Below are positions 37,201-63,326 of a DNA stretch of 64,000 nt, piece by piece. Below the pieces are notes generated by a model. The model made no database searches. It was not told where the DNA came from and saw only the letters and a list, made by a program, of their open reading frames with translations. Location: contig QLIY01000737.1 of the NCBI GenBank assembly GCA_003260075.1, forward strand, positions 18,520 to 82,519, given 5' to 3'. How positions within the stretch are numbered: position 1 is the stretch's first letter; each line of letters begins with the position of its first letter. The translations under genes were made by a program, and so were the position numbers. Origin of the DNA: Phallusia mammillata (Eukaryota; Chordata; Ascidiacea; Phlebobranchia; Ascidiidae).

Positions 37201-37319
37201 TGGGAGAGAAACTTCTCTGGAATCTCGGAGATTTTACGTAGCCCAGTGATTTTTTCCGTCATATAGCGATAATGGTCGTCATAACCCCTTCTAACCGTTT
37301 CTTGTACAGATGGACTCAT
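31228..37319 (-). CDS. Gene X2: helical module plus variant BIR, second BIR half
   Basis: Minus-strand exons: 37319-36923, 36850-36675, 32717-32554, 32336-32251, 31354-31228, phases 1,0,2,1,2 as in X1. Start is the ATG of MSPSVQETV. The first two exons encode a ~190-residue helical module (VACFLLSKQG; ITLLQDRM). The third begins FKMEYP and with the fourth forms a BIR (FRLLTYLMFP, AHREFVYTCKRDEIKC, then KCDQKSD) with spacing CX2CX18HX3C; the His-x6-Cys position of normal BIRs is Phe here. The fifth is the N-half of another BIR (FRLKSLHGFP, ending VTCCR). No second half or RING was found. The 4-kb second intron contains the N block, repeats and a lone LRR exon. Predicted role, an apoptosis or immune-signalling regulator, is by family only. 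Confidence 0.7.
31895..32121. mobile_element. hAT-type MITE (227 bp) with 8-bp target duplication
   Basis: Perfect 15-bp terminal inverted repeats CAGTGGTGGGATTCA / TGAATCCCACCACTG, flanked by the 8-bp duplication GTTTAAGT (31887-31894 and 32122-32129). Inside are two tandem copies of 'agcgaaccggttagcattac'. It lies in the intron between the last two X2 exons. Confidence 0.95.
33445..33846. repeat. Block repeated at 35528-35935
   Basis: About 400 bp ('aactttgcactgattcttct' onward) recurs directly after the N block, with scattered single-base differences and a few short indels ('cagcaaccaacttcc' versus 'cagcaaccataaacttcc'). Either two copies of one mobile element or duplicated haplotype sequence around the gap. 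'ccccgcagttaaagggttaa' follows the first copy. Confidence 0.7.
34424..34600 (-). CDS. Isolated leucine-rich-repeat exon
   Basis: A 177-bp phase 0/0 exon with acceptor 'tgtttag' and donor GTGAGA. It encodes ELDLGGNPIGDLGAAAISKC and SLGLGDGMFGG, two ribonuclease-inhibitor-type LRRs of the kind found in NLR proteins. It lies on the X2 strand in the X2 intron between phase-0 ends, so it could be spliced between the helical module and the BIR. No NACHT or other LRR exon is seen, so it may instead be a stray piece of another gene placed here by misassembly. Confidence 0.7.
34963..35527. other. Assembly gap (565 N)
   Basis: Unknown sequence. All open frames across it are meaningless. Confidence 1.
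36031..36272. repeat. 112-bp duplication at an N, ending in a piggyBac-like terminus
   Basis: Sequence 36031-36142 recurs at 36145-36256 across the N at 36143. The second copy runs into 'gcagttaaagggttaa', i.e. CCCTTTAACTGC next to TTAA on the other strand, typical of piggyBac-type ends. The same end occurs at 33855-33874. Confidence 0.6.
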
Positions 37320-37619
37320 ATTTGCAACACAATAAAAACCTTAAAATAGTTCTAAAATGTGTCCTGCAGATAAAACACAAGTTTAGAAAAAAAAGTTCTT
37401 GTAACATTTATAGATTGCCAAAAAACTGAGTAAGAAGCGATTTTTTTTGTGTGTGTTTTTGATAACATTTTGTTACGCATTTCAAAAGCAAAACGAATAA
37501 ATTTAAATAGGAAACCCTGTTGTGTGTTAGACAAGTTTCTTGACCTACAAACCACGGGCACCGACTGAAAGTTTTGCAATGAGAGGGAAGTTTTGACACA
37601 TTCATACATAATTACTTGA

Positions 37620-39820
37620 TGTATGAATGAATTACAGTATTAAGTAAGTTATGTAAATTTAGCCTTAAATAGCCTACTATACAATACAATTGCGTTGTCG
37701 AAAACCTAAAGCACTCTACGATGTAAAAACACACGTATCATTGTGTCTGTTTTAAATACGCAAACAAGGTATTCACTGACATTCTTTCATTTTTCGAGCA
37801 TGATATTTTTTCAAAAATTGGGTTATTTAATAAAAGGTTGACTTTACGTGCCGGCGCCCAACTTTCATGCTGTTGCTGCTATACATAGACAAACCATGTA
37901 AACCTAAATGTATTGTTTGTACCGCCGTTTTAACATTCCATTCGGGTCGCCTTCATCAGAGCAATAACACTTCAATCGTCACATAAAACCCGAAATTAAC
38001 AAAATGAAAACATCAACGAACGACATTTTGGTGCAGCAAAAAAAGAAATTGACCTTACCATTCAAAAGAGCATTGGAAAATGGAACAAATTAACGAAACA
38101 AATTTTAAATTGCTGAGATCGATATTGTTTGCTTAGTATTGTTTTTTCACGATATATATGGCCTCGGCATCCAACGTGTAAATATAAAGTCTGTGTACAC
38201 AAGCTGTTTAGTTTCCCAGAAACGAATGAAAAAACGACCTTTCGTTACAGAGGCATTGGAGAGGTTGAAATGTGAGGTTTACAACACAAAATGCGAAGTT
38301 AGGTAAACGATTTTGTCCGAAACACGGAGATTTACAAAAATTACTGATTATAAAAAGATAATTTGATTTTTATTGTCTAAAACAAACTAAAAATAGCACT
38401 TAAACGAAACATTACTGATTAACAAACACGATTATCAAATTAACAAACACGGTTAAATGCGCTAGCTACTTTTAGATAAAAAATACCTCGTACGCAATAA
38501 ACCTTAAAAACACGCGATACGTTATCGCGAAAAAAACTTCATGAGTCACTGAGTAAGCTTAGTGAATCGATTCACTTCAGTAAAATTGCAGACAACAGGA
38601 AATAAGTCGAGTGTAACTGAGAGAACAGCCGTCTGACATCGATGTTAAAACACTTAAGGTTTCACAAGTTTCCAAAAATTGAGATCAGATAACAAGAAAA
38701 GGTGTAGGCAAAAAGAACATATAAATGCTTTTTTTTACAAAAAAAGAACTTCAGGAAAGGCAGGAAACTAAGGCAGGAACTAACATTCCAGTGTATGGGG
38801 TGGTAAACAGGTACACATCAGAATGTAAAGATAAACGCAGACGCGCTTGGATTGCGGTTGTCCACAGCACTATTTTTAATTTTTTTCTCACATGTATACT
38901 TCATAACTGATGCTGTTATCCCATGCATCCTTTATGATTAATGTTACAATAAAGGACCGAATTGACCGGTTTACAGACATAAAATGAAAATGTTTTGAAC
39001 TGTTTTAAAATGGTGGTACGTAGGTTACAATTAATACACTGCAAATGACTCACACTAAACAAATTTGTTGCTGGTCCATTATGCACTGCTTGGTACCTAT
39101 GTATTCTTGTGGCCTTTATACTGTTATAAAAAACGTTTTCCTGGATAACTTGTACACTAATCAAAAGAGTATGGATGAATTAAAAATCCGGAACGACCCA
39201 AACGCTTGACGTGGAGTCAAACATGCTGGTTGTTTGTCAAACTCCGGTCAGTACACATTGCTTCGTAAAGGAGACCAACTGTAAAGCCTAAAGTCAGGTA
39301 CTTTGTTTGGGCGTCAACCCAAGCGTTCACTGTTGATTTTTGTCTGGCAACCATCCGCAAATCTTTTGTTGAACCAGCTAGACTGTCTGAGGGTTAGGTA
39401 GCTAGGATCACGGTTTAAATGTCAGTGTCGTTTTTTGATGTCAACACCGTGTTTTATCGAAAGACTTTTTGCAGTAATTTTTGCCCTATAAATTACTTAA
39501 AATAAATTTATTAATATAAATCTCATACCTGAAACTACCATTGTCGGGAAAATCTACTAACATAAAAACTTACACCAGATGAATTTGTTAAATACCGACA
39601 GGTGCCAAAAAAAGCGGTCGCGCGTATTTAAAATGCAATGTGTTTAAAAATGCTGACGCTATTAGATCTGGGGGAGGTTATAACCAAAAAAACAACCTAA
39701 AAACTCAGTTCCCAACGTTAAATTTAGTTTCTGATCCGATTCCAGTTCTATCCCACTGGTAATTTAAATACATGCGAGTTTTACGCCACCTAGCGGTATT
39801 CTTTAACTTTTGTGTTTTCT
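37620..39820. other. Upstream of X2; no gene recognised
   Basis: AT-rich. An open frame at 38725-38910 has no splice support or paralogue in the window. Confidence 0.35.
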
Positions 39821-39822
39821 GT

Positions 39823-40125
39823 GTGCCGTGATTGCTGGTCTGCATCGATGTTCAAGGGCTGAACCAAGTTATTGGTTTATATTTTAACTGATTACTGGTC
39901 AACCTGGCAAACCCCTCTTACGAAGCTGGCATGTACAGCATACGAGGCAGGCCAGGGTGCTTGTGATTCGACTTTCGGCGGTCCACCAGTAAGCTACACC
40001 AGCTGACAGAGCGCTAATCCCGCAAAAACTCCTGTCGTGGGTTCGAATCCCACTGCCTTGTCATAGAAAATGCTTGGTGACCAAACTGATTCGGTATGAC
40101 GCCTTCAAAAGGCCTGACGTACTCT
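39823..40125 (+). mobile_element. SINE copy with degraded A box
   Basis: Contains in order 'gtgccgtgattgctggtctg', 'gtacagcatacgaggcaggc', 'gacagagcgctaatcccgca', B box 'gggttcgaatccc' and 'gcttggtgaccaaactgatt'. It shows the whole segment order of the family in one copy. Confidence 0.85.
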
Positions 40126-40129
40126 GATT

Positions 40130-42031
40130 GTTTGTTGTGAGTTCCTATGTACGTAAAGTTACGACCCAAATATAAAGAAAGTGATAATAAAAACGCTAAT
40201 GCTTTTAAATCAAAAACGTCAGTATTTAAATCTGCACACAGTAATGGATAAACAAAAAGAACATGTGTAAAAGAAAGAAAGTAAATAGTAAAAAAGTTGG
40301 ATTCGAACCCAACACTTTGTTACTTGACTCAATAATCATTAACACTAACACGTCTACAATTTGAGAGTCCTGTTTTATTTACCCAAAATGTAAAGGAAGG
40401 CGATGTACGGTACAAGTCCGACCGTCTACTTAAACTTCAGTACAAACCCGGCCCAAAAGGTCCTTGTGGGAGAAAAACCTGCCCATTTAGGCGGCATTTT
40501 TGGCGCGAAAACTCACGTGCCTTTCTTTTTCCATGCGACGATAGGGACTTGGTTTGATCTAGGTTCCATGCCTAGATATTTCAGTTGTACACCTTCGCAA
40601 ATCGAGATCAAGCTATAGTGTCCGGTATGCAGAAAGGTCTTGTTATCAATTTTACAGAGTTTTGGAGTCATAGTTTGTTGAAATGCGTTTTACGTAGTCA
40701 TAAGTTTCAAGTAATGCTGTTTTAAATAAGTTGCATGAGGACTTTAAGTGATTGAACAACATGTAAGAAATTAGTAAATTAACAGTTTTATGTAACCTAT
40801 ACAAATGTACAAAAGATTTCTTATTTTTTACACGGCTCTTATCGCAAACAATATTTTATACACTGCTTTGATCAGCAAGTTAAATTTTTACGCGCAATTT
40901 GCTCTATGTACCAATCGCCGCAATGAAATAGTTCCATTTTTTGCAGAATTGGCTTTTCTGGTCAAGATCAAACTATATAGCACTTTCTCCACATAGTATA
41001 GTCCAATTTTTTGTAACTTTTAGTCACGTATGTTAGACTAAACTTTTGCAAAGGGTTGTTATAGGTTAGCGTTACCGAAATCTGATCCTAATCGCCATTT
41101 TTAACGCACGCAAACAAAGCTCTAAAAAGCGGAGGGGAGGGGGAGGGGCCAAAGTAAATTCGCCGTACACCTTCCAGCTGGGGCTGTTGAAACGCACGCT
41201 CGAATGCGTTTCAAGCGCGCAAACTGTAACGAATTTTAAACGGTGGCTTTAGTCATGTTGTTGCGAAAGGGTCAGTAAATTGACAACGCAAATAGAAATT
41301 TTCGTTGACTAAGTAAAAGAGTGACTGAGGGTTAAGCGAATACATTTTTGGTAACTTGTTCTTAAATCAAGATTGTGATAGTCTTTATGTTTATTATAGT
41401 GCAGTAACACTAGCTGTTAAAAGCAAAACAGCCTAAAGTATCAAATAACTTAGCTGCTGTTTTTTATACAAAGATTGTTTATTTAAACTGTGGTTCAAAA
41501 AAGGTTTCAAGAAAGTCTAATGGACTGTACCAGTGGATACAGTTTGGCCAAAATCATAGATTCTTGTTTTATTAAAGAGAAATGTAAGCATCAGCTTAAG
41601 TTCTATTAGCAGTTAGATTAACCACAACTCAGCTGACGCACTTTAAGCACATTTTGCATATCGTTTTTTTTTGTCTTAGAAGTTAAAAAAAAATTTTCCT
41701 TGCCTTTTATAGATTAAATTACTGTTTGAAACTGCAGTAATTTGATATAGATTTGGTCATTTTGATATATTTTTGTTTTTCGCCATACGCTATATGGGTA
41801 TTCTACGACAAAAAAGACAAATATTACCTATATTCAAAATATAGGTTAGTACTTAGTATTACAATATCATAAAATGATGGTTTTAGTATCTGTCACACAT
41901 TTAATCAAACAATTATACAAAACCCTTCGCTTTTCTAGTGCTGAAGCAATTTGTCTAAAATACTAAGTTAATTGTAGGAACTTACCCGGTTGCTACAAAG
42001 CACTCACACACAAAAAAAACACACACTTAAA
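40130..42031. other. No gene recognised
   Basis: AT-rich. The open frame at 40403-40618 is unique in the window and lacks splice support. Confidence 0.35.

Positions 42032-42104
<73 letters not shown>
42032..42104. other. G73 tract
   Basis: Uninterrupted G run in ordinary AT-rich DNA. Likely a gap written as bases. Confidence 0.7.
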
Positions 42105-42106
<2 letters not shown>

Positions 42107-42804
42107 TTTGTTTTTGTTTTTTAAATTAAACTGGTATCTTTGCTAGCAACGACAAAACCACATACCCGTACACTGACAACAGTTTGAAAATCGGAGTTTA
42201 TGTACAACTGGTGTGTTGCAACTTTTAATTGTCGGTAACAGAGCTTCTAAGCTGCAAAGGCGTTTCAAAGCATAAAGCACTGCACTAATTTTTGCCTCAC
42301 AACCAGTAGGCATGTTTTTGTACATTTTTAACAACCATATTTAAGAACGGTATTCTCCAACATGACATATAATTATCAAAACTTGCGTACAGAACAGTAG
42401 AACCGTTTTACTGCAAAGCTGCACAAAGACATGAAAACTTCTGTACTAAACGCCCAGTCGGCGAAAACACATAACATTACGTCACAAACATCCCGGATGA
42501 ACAAAAAATTCACTTCTTACAACATTGCGTATAGACTGTTAAAAATAAATGTTGTAGATTTTAGCCTTTCAAAAAATTTAATGGTGAAAAAATAACTTCA
42601 AAGAAAGACATGTAGGTCATAAAATTAAATAAAGCTTATCAAAGAACTTCGATTCCTATTCTTAAGGTAATTACTGAAAAAACAGTTTTAGATGATGACA
42701 AGGTAGTTTAATTTTATCAGTTAGTAGGGTAGCTCAACTATTAGTGTGTTTTAGCTGATTTGAGGTTTATAAAATACGATTTTTATGTCAGTGTGATATT
42801 TCGA

Positions 42805-43101
42805 TTGGTAGAGCTACTAACACGATACGTTACGCCTGATCCAAAAGTGCTTAATTTTCAAAACGGTATATCTCAAAAAATGCTAACGGTTAGGGCTATT
42901 AGGGTTGGGGTAAGGTATTAGCACTTAAAATTCAATAAAACTAACCCAAAAAATTAGTTACTAATGTAAAAATTTTATGTAAATGTTTCCCAACCCAACC
43001 CATTTATACCCGCTAAATAAATAATTTAGCTCTTTACGCCACCTATCGAAAATTAAGCACTTTTGGATCAGGAGAAACGTATCGTGTTAGTAACTCTACC
43101 A
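42805..43101. mobile_element. Long-inverted-repeat MITE (297 bp)
   Basis: Arms of about 55 bp: 42805-42859 ('ttggtagagctactaacacg' onward) and 43048-43101, whose reverse complement starts 'atggtagagttactaacacg'. Only a few mismatches. TTCGA flanks one side and TTCGA the other, giving a possible short target duplication. Family unknown. Confidence 0.85.
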
Positions 43102-45250
43102 TTTCGACGTGCGTTTGCGTGGCAACCGCCGTAGCCTATTGCGTTAGGTCATACTTGTAGCGTTTATGTATATTGACAAGCGACCGGTGCTGGTTTTTAT
43201 TTACAAAGTACAACAGAACAACAAAGTATTAAACAGAACCCAGATATACAGGTTTTAGATTTGTTAACAGCAGTTATTTTAAAAAGTTTAATATGATAGC
43301 TACAGCTATACTATGTATCCTTTATTAATCAAACGTATCCTTTATTGAAACTAAATTGTTAAACTTTCTTGACGATCAACTCCATAAAAACAAATGTGAA
43401 TGTTTTGTGGGTAAACGGTTTTAACGATAATAATTGAAAATATTTTATGTTCATTTTATAGCCCAAATATAGCCACTCTTTTCTGATGTTAGATTTCTTG
43501 TACTGGTAGCCTACTTAAACACATTTGATTCGACTGTCATCATTAGGGCCACATATAGTAGAAACAATAAACAAGTAAACAAACATATTTCACAGTTGTA
43601 AGACTTTAGCCGTGAAGTTTCTTCAGCAAAACCTGCAGTGCTGCACTAAACTCAGAAAATGGAAATAATGCTTTCATAGCTGTCAATTTATGTTTTCTTT
43701 AATTAAAAAAATCTAAAAACCTACGCGTTTGCTTTGGCAACAATTTTGGGATCCCACTGACCTTCGACTGTGACCTCCTCTCATACCCTTTGTTCAAAAA
43801 CTCCTGTCCCGTTAGTTTGTGTGTGATAAATAATAGTGCTGGTTCTAAAAAAACTGAGTGACAAATACATTGCCGGACTTAAAATTCGGATAAAGTTAAA
43901 TATTGAATAAGTTTCTTTGTGTACAGTATAAAACTTATTTAGTTCTGTTTCTATTTGGTGGATTTGCAGTTAAAGTTTTGTGATAATGTACTATTGACAA
44001 AAAAATGTGAAACTTTTTTTAAAACAAGTGTAGATGATGAGCAGCTAAGATTTAAGTATAGGTGCAGATATGCCAAGCAGCTAAGAGGATAATGAATTTA
44101 TATCGGTGATCAGCTTACCAGCAGTCATTCGTTACAACGCTTTTAACAGCCTGGCGTACTACTAGCTATCGTAAGTAGCTGTTTTAAGTGGTATCTCAAA
44201 AGTAAACGGTTCACCAAGGCTATGGCACGATAGCCCAAATGCCACAAAGACCTAAATTTTTCGATAAGCACCTGCAAAATTAACTTGTACTTTAAAGCAT
44301 TTATTATTTCGATGGAACGGGGTTTAGTAACTCGCTCATAGATTTACAAAAAAACGATGTTTTTGCTTGTTGATACTGCAACAGCAGGTTGTTTCCGCCG
44401 GTTAATTGCATAAGGTGTTAAACATGTACACGCAAAATATAAACATTTAGTGTACTTTCGCTTATCTACTAAAGTTAACAACCTGAAACATTATGTTTAA
44501 TCCCAAGATGCTTTTTTAATCTAAAGTTATTAAACATTACCTTACATAAGTTGCCAGTGTTTTGGACTTAACCAAATGTCGGCAGCCTTAATAATTGTTA
44601 ACACGTGCTTTACAGTCCTCGAAAAACAACTGTAATAACTCGCCTAAGTCGAATGTTGTTTAACACCAGTAAAAACAATAAAAAACAAAACTTGCAAACC
44701 GCACAACGCTTAAAACACCTGTGAAACAATATAAGCTATCAACCACTCGCTGACAACAAATCTACCTTTCCTTACATCAACGATCTAAAACAACTTTTTA
44801 AAAATTCCTTTCAAATTGGTAGCTAAACACCTCACAAATCATGCATAAGTCATACAGTACGCTTAACCGAAGCTGCTGTGTACAAATCTACATGGAGTAG
44901 ACAATTGGTTGCCTTTTTCACCACTGGTCCTTTGCCCCACGCGTCATCAGCTTTCTCTTGTTTCCCTTCTTTTTAAGCTTTTGCTGATTTATTGTAATAC
45001 TTAACATGGCAAACGACTTGACTACCTCAAACCTCAATGAACGTCCAGTATAAACATTTGCGATAATGTCATCTAAAAAAATTGTTGTAGTGATTAATTT
45101 TGTCACAAAATAATGGGTATGGTTTGGGTTAAAGTTTAATTTATCAATTGACAGTCGAAACGGTTTTAAGTTTGCTTTGGGCCGTTGTAAAGTTTGTGCA
45201 ACTTGTCCCAACTTCTCTGCTTTGTATTTACTTGTGTACAAAACAAATTA
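43102..45250. other. No gene recognised
   Basis: AT-rich; no exon identified. Confidence 0.35.
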
Positions 45251-46460
45251 GCAAACATTGCTAAGATTCAATGACTCTATAGTATACACCCATCACATGA
45301 TAAGGAAAAACGTACCGGAAGTACAGTAATTCTTGCATTGAGAGGCAGATTGGCGTTGGCTCGGTATAAATATTTGTCGCTAAATGTAATATTGTCAAAG
45401 TGAAATTTTCCGTGACTTTACGAGAACAAACATAATAAAGCGATGTTTTGTTTGCTTTTTCTGACAAGTTACCTAACAAAAGCCAGCGATTTAGTCTTCT
45501 TGCAGCACTGTCTACTTGTTTTTAATGGGCAGCGTTTGTATTTCATATTTAGCTTTAATGCAGTCTGCAAAAACAAATTTAATGAGTGTAGAAAAATGTA
45601 TGACCTATTGAATTTACCTTTCCTTAGCAGGACATTTACGGGCAACGAGATATCTTTACTTGTGTTTAGCTGAACCACACATAATTTTATCTTTGTTGAG
45701 GAAAAAACGCTGCAAATAAAGGAGAAAGCAATAAACATCAGCGACGTATTTAATTTCGAAAGAGGAACTGACTAGGGCGTTGGCCATTGTGATAATGCTA
45801 CAAACAGTGTTGCAACAGACGAAGGACAAAGATAAAAATATTTTCGCTGGATAAAATGCAGTTATTACAAAAGATTTTTTCTGGTTTATGTTACGTATAA
45901 GCAAACATGTGTATAACTATAGTCGTATAACAGGGGCTACAACAGACGACTTTCCGTATTTTCGAGTTTTTCCTAAAGAAAATGGGCTTACTTACTGCTG
46001 TTTAGCAGAAATGAGTCATTTTCTATTTCAACAGCGTTTTCGTATTAACTCACATAGAACGACGCTGTATCGGATGAAAAGCATAAAAACTTTATTCCTG
46101 ATCATTAGTTGCAACAATATCGCTGTCTTTACGAAATTGGACCAGAACTATGTGACGTATGGACTTCAAGGTCATGTGACTTAGGGCTAGGGTTGTGGGG
46201 TTATGCAGCAAAGAGTGAAGACTAAATGCGAGAAAAAATATTCAGTATTTAAATTGAAAAAAAGAAAACAAAAATGTCTAAGCTTTGAATTGGAAAAATG
46301 ATTAATTGTGATCATTTTGTAAACCTGCCAAAAATAAAACGTTTTATTCCCAAAAGATTTTTTGGATTTAAGTTTTTGTCGATAACGAAACGTTATGATT
46401 TGTTTGAAATATATCAGATTTAAATCGAAACATATTAAATTGAAAAAAACGAACTCATTT

Positions 46461-46934
46461 TTAATTTACCGACATGGTTAACTGTTTTTCGACAGAAAAA
46501 ATCTCGCCTTGTGGTCCATGAAATAGAATAATAGATGATTGATTTAACACTAGAAATTGGCAACGTTTATCAGCTGGGTATAAAACCCTTGCCTCAACCA
46601 ATTTTACATAAAATTCTAGCAACGTTAGTGAAATATGTTTAGCTTTATCGACTGGATTTGAGCAGTATATGTCAGCTGATTTGCTTTCCAGTTGTAGTAA
46701 AGCAATTGAAAGCATCCATGTGCAATTAAATGCAGGCACTACTGCACTTCCGGTACGTTTTGCCTTACCATGTAATGGACTTAGAGTCATTGAACTGTAG
46801 CAATGTTTTCTTATGGAAGATAGTTCAAATTGTTTCACAACAACTGGCGAGCAAACAGCTGACACACTGCTTAACCAAGTCGCGAGGTAACTTGAAACGG
46901 CTTGACCAGTAGCGCAGGTAACTGACCTGTCCAA
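46461..46934 (-). CDS. Unidentified 157-codon open frame, possible exon(s)
   Basis: The longest uninterrupted frame here that is not a shadow of another gene. Product unrecognised; fairly hydrophobic and helical. A 50-bp part (GKAKRTGSAVV region) has an inverted relative at 45290-45345 whose reading is EKRTGSTVILA, so part of it is repeated. It could be an exon of a real gene or a fragment of a mobile element. Confidence 0.3.
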   Translation of the reverse strand: MDRSVTCATGQAVSSYLATWLSSVSAVCSPVVVKQFELSSIRKHCYSSMTLSPLHGKAKRTGSAVVPAFNCTWMLSIALLQLESKSADIYCSNPVDKAKHISLTLLEFYVKLVEARVLYPADKRCQFLVLNQSSIILFHGPQGEIFSVEKQLTMSVN

Positions 46935-46939
46935 GTTGT

Positions 46940-49012
46940 CTGTGCCCCTGTGCCTGGGCTATGTGCAAACAAAATGAACAAATAACTTGCGTTCGCCTGA
47001 GGTCAACATTTTCATTGAAGTGTAATCATTGATATAAACTCGAACTCAAGTTAAACTTGCCTTAAATTACGTGTTTAGGGCAAAATTACTTTGGGTTATT
47101 TAACATTGCAACTTGCACAATGACGCAACACGGGGTAAACTTGACACGCTACCAATGAGCCAGTGGTGTCACATCAGGCGCCTACGTGTTTTGCTTAACG
47201 AAATTGTGTTTGCTTTACTTTCGTAATACTGTTTCTAATAAATTTAGGGATCATTCAATATCATAAATATTCTAACAATTGTAGTACGGTGTACATGTAA
47301 CATTTTTTCTGCACAAAACTTATAGCAATAATCTCTTTATATATGAGTATGACATATGATTTATAACAAACTCACACATTCGACTTATTTTGACCTCATA
47401 TGTCAACAACACAATTCTACCAAATTCAGTTAACTACATAACCAACAAAAAAACCAAACTATTCAACAAATTTTAGGAACTTTTCTACATAGGTTACTGA
47501 TATTAATAATGGCAACAAGCTCTAAGTAACTTGCCCACACGGTTCTGCTGTTTGTATAACGAGTGCTGCAAGGTTTTATGGGGAAATGTTTTTGATGACC
47601 CAAAAATGTTTTTCTGAATAAAAACAACAAAAACCTGCTATTAAATACAACACAATCAACTGTTTACCAATTACCTACATTTAACAAAGAATTCAAAACA
47701 AGCTTCTACACATGCCCTTGCACAACAAACCAATTTTACTGCAACGCTCCTATCAAAATCTGGAAACGGACATATGTAACTGTGAACTGGTAGTACTAGC
47801 AGCTCGACAGAGGCGTGTGCGTTGGAGCATTTGTGGGTGTGTGAACACAGCCCCTTTTTCTTGGCCAACGCGCGGTAGCGACGACGTCACAGTCGCTAAA
47901 CACGTACGCGCCCGGTCGAGCGCTTGACTCCATATGCATAACGCAAACGATATTCAAATTTAAATGTTGTGCGGTCAAAGTTTTTAATAAAACACGACAC
48001 CTTAATTTTTTTCCAAATAATTATGAAATTTTACCAGACAACTGTATTCACATATTTCAAAACCCTTCCAATATCTTTGTCAACTGAACCACGTCTTACG
48101 TTCCTACATAAAGCTAAACATGTCTGTTTTTTTAATTCATTCTCAAAAAGTGACTTCATCTCATTCAGGAAGTGATGCATCAAGCTAGTCTATGGTCTAC
48201 CACTGGGACCGTATCCTTTAGTTGAAGAGGAAGCAGCGCTTTGTTTGCATTAATATGATGATAGTGAAAAATACGGCCTAGCTGTGAGGAACGCAAGTTA
48301 AATATTAACTATACATTACCTGCAGTGCAATACCCTTGACTTTAACTTGTCATGGTGAGTGCTACTAATGATGTTGAGTTGAGTTTATGTCATTTGGTGA
48401 ACAGAAACGTAGCAATGCTTTTGTTTTGAAGCAACTAGCAACTCAGAATCAGCTGATGTTAAACTTTTGCAGAACACAAAAATGGATTTTTTTGACTATA
48501 GATATCTTTGTGACGGGCGTCTATACTAGCGCGTGCGCAAGGTTGTTGGTTCCAATCCTGCAACGTCCTTTAGGGTTTAGTGAGCATGAAACTTAAGCAA
48601 AATTGCTCCACCCGAAAAACCTTATGGGCAAACAAACGTTATCTGCTTCCCAAATCAAAAATTATCAAACAAAGTAAAGAAAACCGCTAAAAGAAGATAG
48701 CTAGACAAGAAACCAAATGGATCAAACACATGTTTGGAACATTTGTCAGTATAAACGCATTGAATACAACTGCACCAAACATAGCATGGTCTCACTTCCT
48801 CTTATATAGCCTGAGTTGCGCACAAGCGGCGGTTACTGTCAGATGCAAAAAAGGAACTGGAGGAACTAGTCATACTTTGTTTAAAAGAACCTATATGAGA
48901 ACTACCATTATTACTCATGTTATTTGCAGTTGTGTAATGACAAATAAGTTGTTTACAAATATAAGCAAGTGGCGATTAACATCATTCATGACGGTAAATG
49001 CTGAATAACATC
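46940..49012. other. Upstream of gene E; GC-richer island at 47800-47930
   Basis: Mostly AT-rich with no exon. At 47800-47930 GC content and CpG rise ('ggccaacgcgcggtagcgac') and a GACGTCAC box (CRE-like) occurs. A promoter is possible but unproven; gene E's first exon starts about 1.1 kb downstream. Confidence 0.35.
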
Positions 49013-62157
<13,145 letters not shown>

Positions 62158-63326
62158 GTAGACTAACAAAAATATATATTTGTATGTCAAGTGTAAAACT
62201 GTAGCATGTAATTTGCAATCAGATATGTAGGTTGTTGTAAAAAGTTTGCTTGGTGACTTTTGTGATGTAAGTATGTCTTAATTGGAACATTTTTTTAATC
62301 TGGTTGTTGGCACAAATTTATTTTCAATGTAACAATATTTTCAAAAGGTTATTTCACAACGCAACATTCAATCTTTGAAGGTTGAAATGTTTTTTGATTT
62401 TTCATTTCCCATGTGCTTTTCCACACCGTTCTTTTGTTTGTTTAGGTAGCCACAATAAAATCAGTGTATAGCAAAAAACTTCAGTGTTGGTAAAACACAA
62501 TGTGACTATATTTAAAAATGAGCCAATTATGCACAAAGGTTTTGTTGTTGCAAAAGCTTTGTAATTTATTAAAGGAGGTTCGGATTTGAATATTGTTAGA
62601 CTCAAAGGTAATTTGTAAAACATAAATACTAAACTTGGGATGCCTCTCACATATGTAGGATTCCTTGCATTGCTTTGATCGTTTAGATCACTTGGTTGGC
62701 TACACCTTTATATGAGTTTGGTGCATCAGGCTATATAAAGGTGTACCAATTAATACAAATGTGCATTAAGCGATATAAAAGTACACCAAACCATATAAAG
62801 GTGTACCAATTGATAAAAAAAGGGGGCACCAAGTGTGGAAAAAACACTTTGATGTGTCCGTACAAATAAGATTTTTTTTCTTCTTTGCTTTAATAGCATG
62901 AAGAAGAAATAAAATACACATTGAACAAATTCACTTGGGAGTTAAAGAGTTTCATAATGAAAAAACATCAAATGTGTAGTTTGGCCTTAGTATATTAAAA
63001 ATCATATTATAACATACTATTTGAAGTTTTCTGTTCACTGGGCCCAGCTGTTTAACGAATTTGATTTATGGAGAGGCATTCAGCGTTTTTCAGTTCCTTC
63101 TCAATCTCAGTCCAAAACAATCCCATCTGGGGAAGTACCGCACGGTGACTTGTGAAGTAGTCGACGAACAAAACCAAGATTTGTCAAAAACTTTTCCAAG
63201 ACAAACAATTTCTTGATGAAAATAGAAATAGCAGCATGAATTTGATATTTGATGCATTATTAGAGCAATTTTAGTTGTTTGTTTTTTTGGATACCATTTA
63301 TCCACCAGCTGGGCGATTATTGCCTT
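62158..63326. other. 3' flank of gene E
   Basis: AATAAA at 62454-62459. A short tandem motif 'atataaaggtgtaccaatt' recurs at 62735-62815. No other gene recognised. Confidence 0.45.

Noticed and set aside
42032..42104. G-quadruplex regulatory element
   Set aside because: Pure G runs of many lengths at contig-like joins are better explained as assembly filler.
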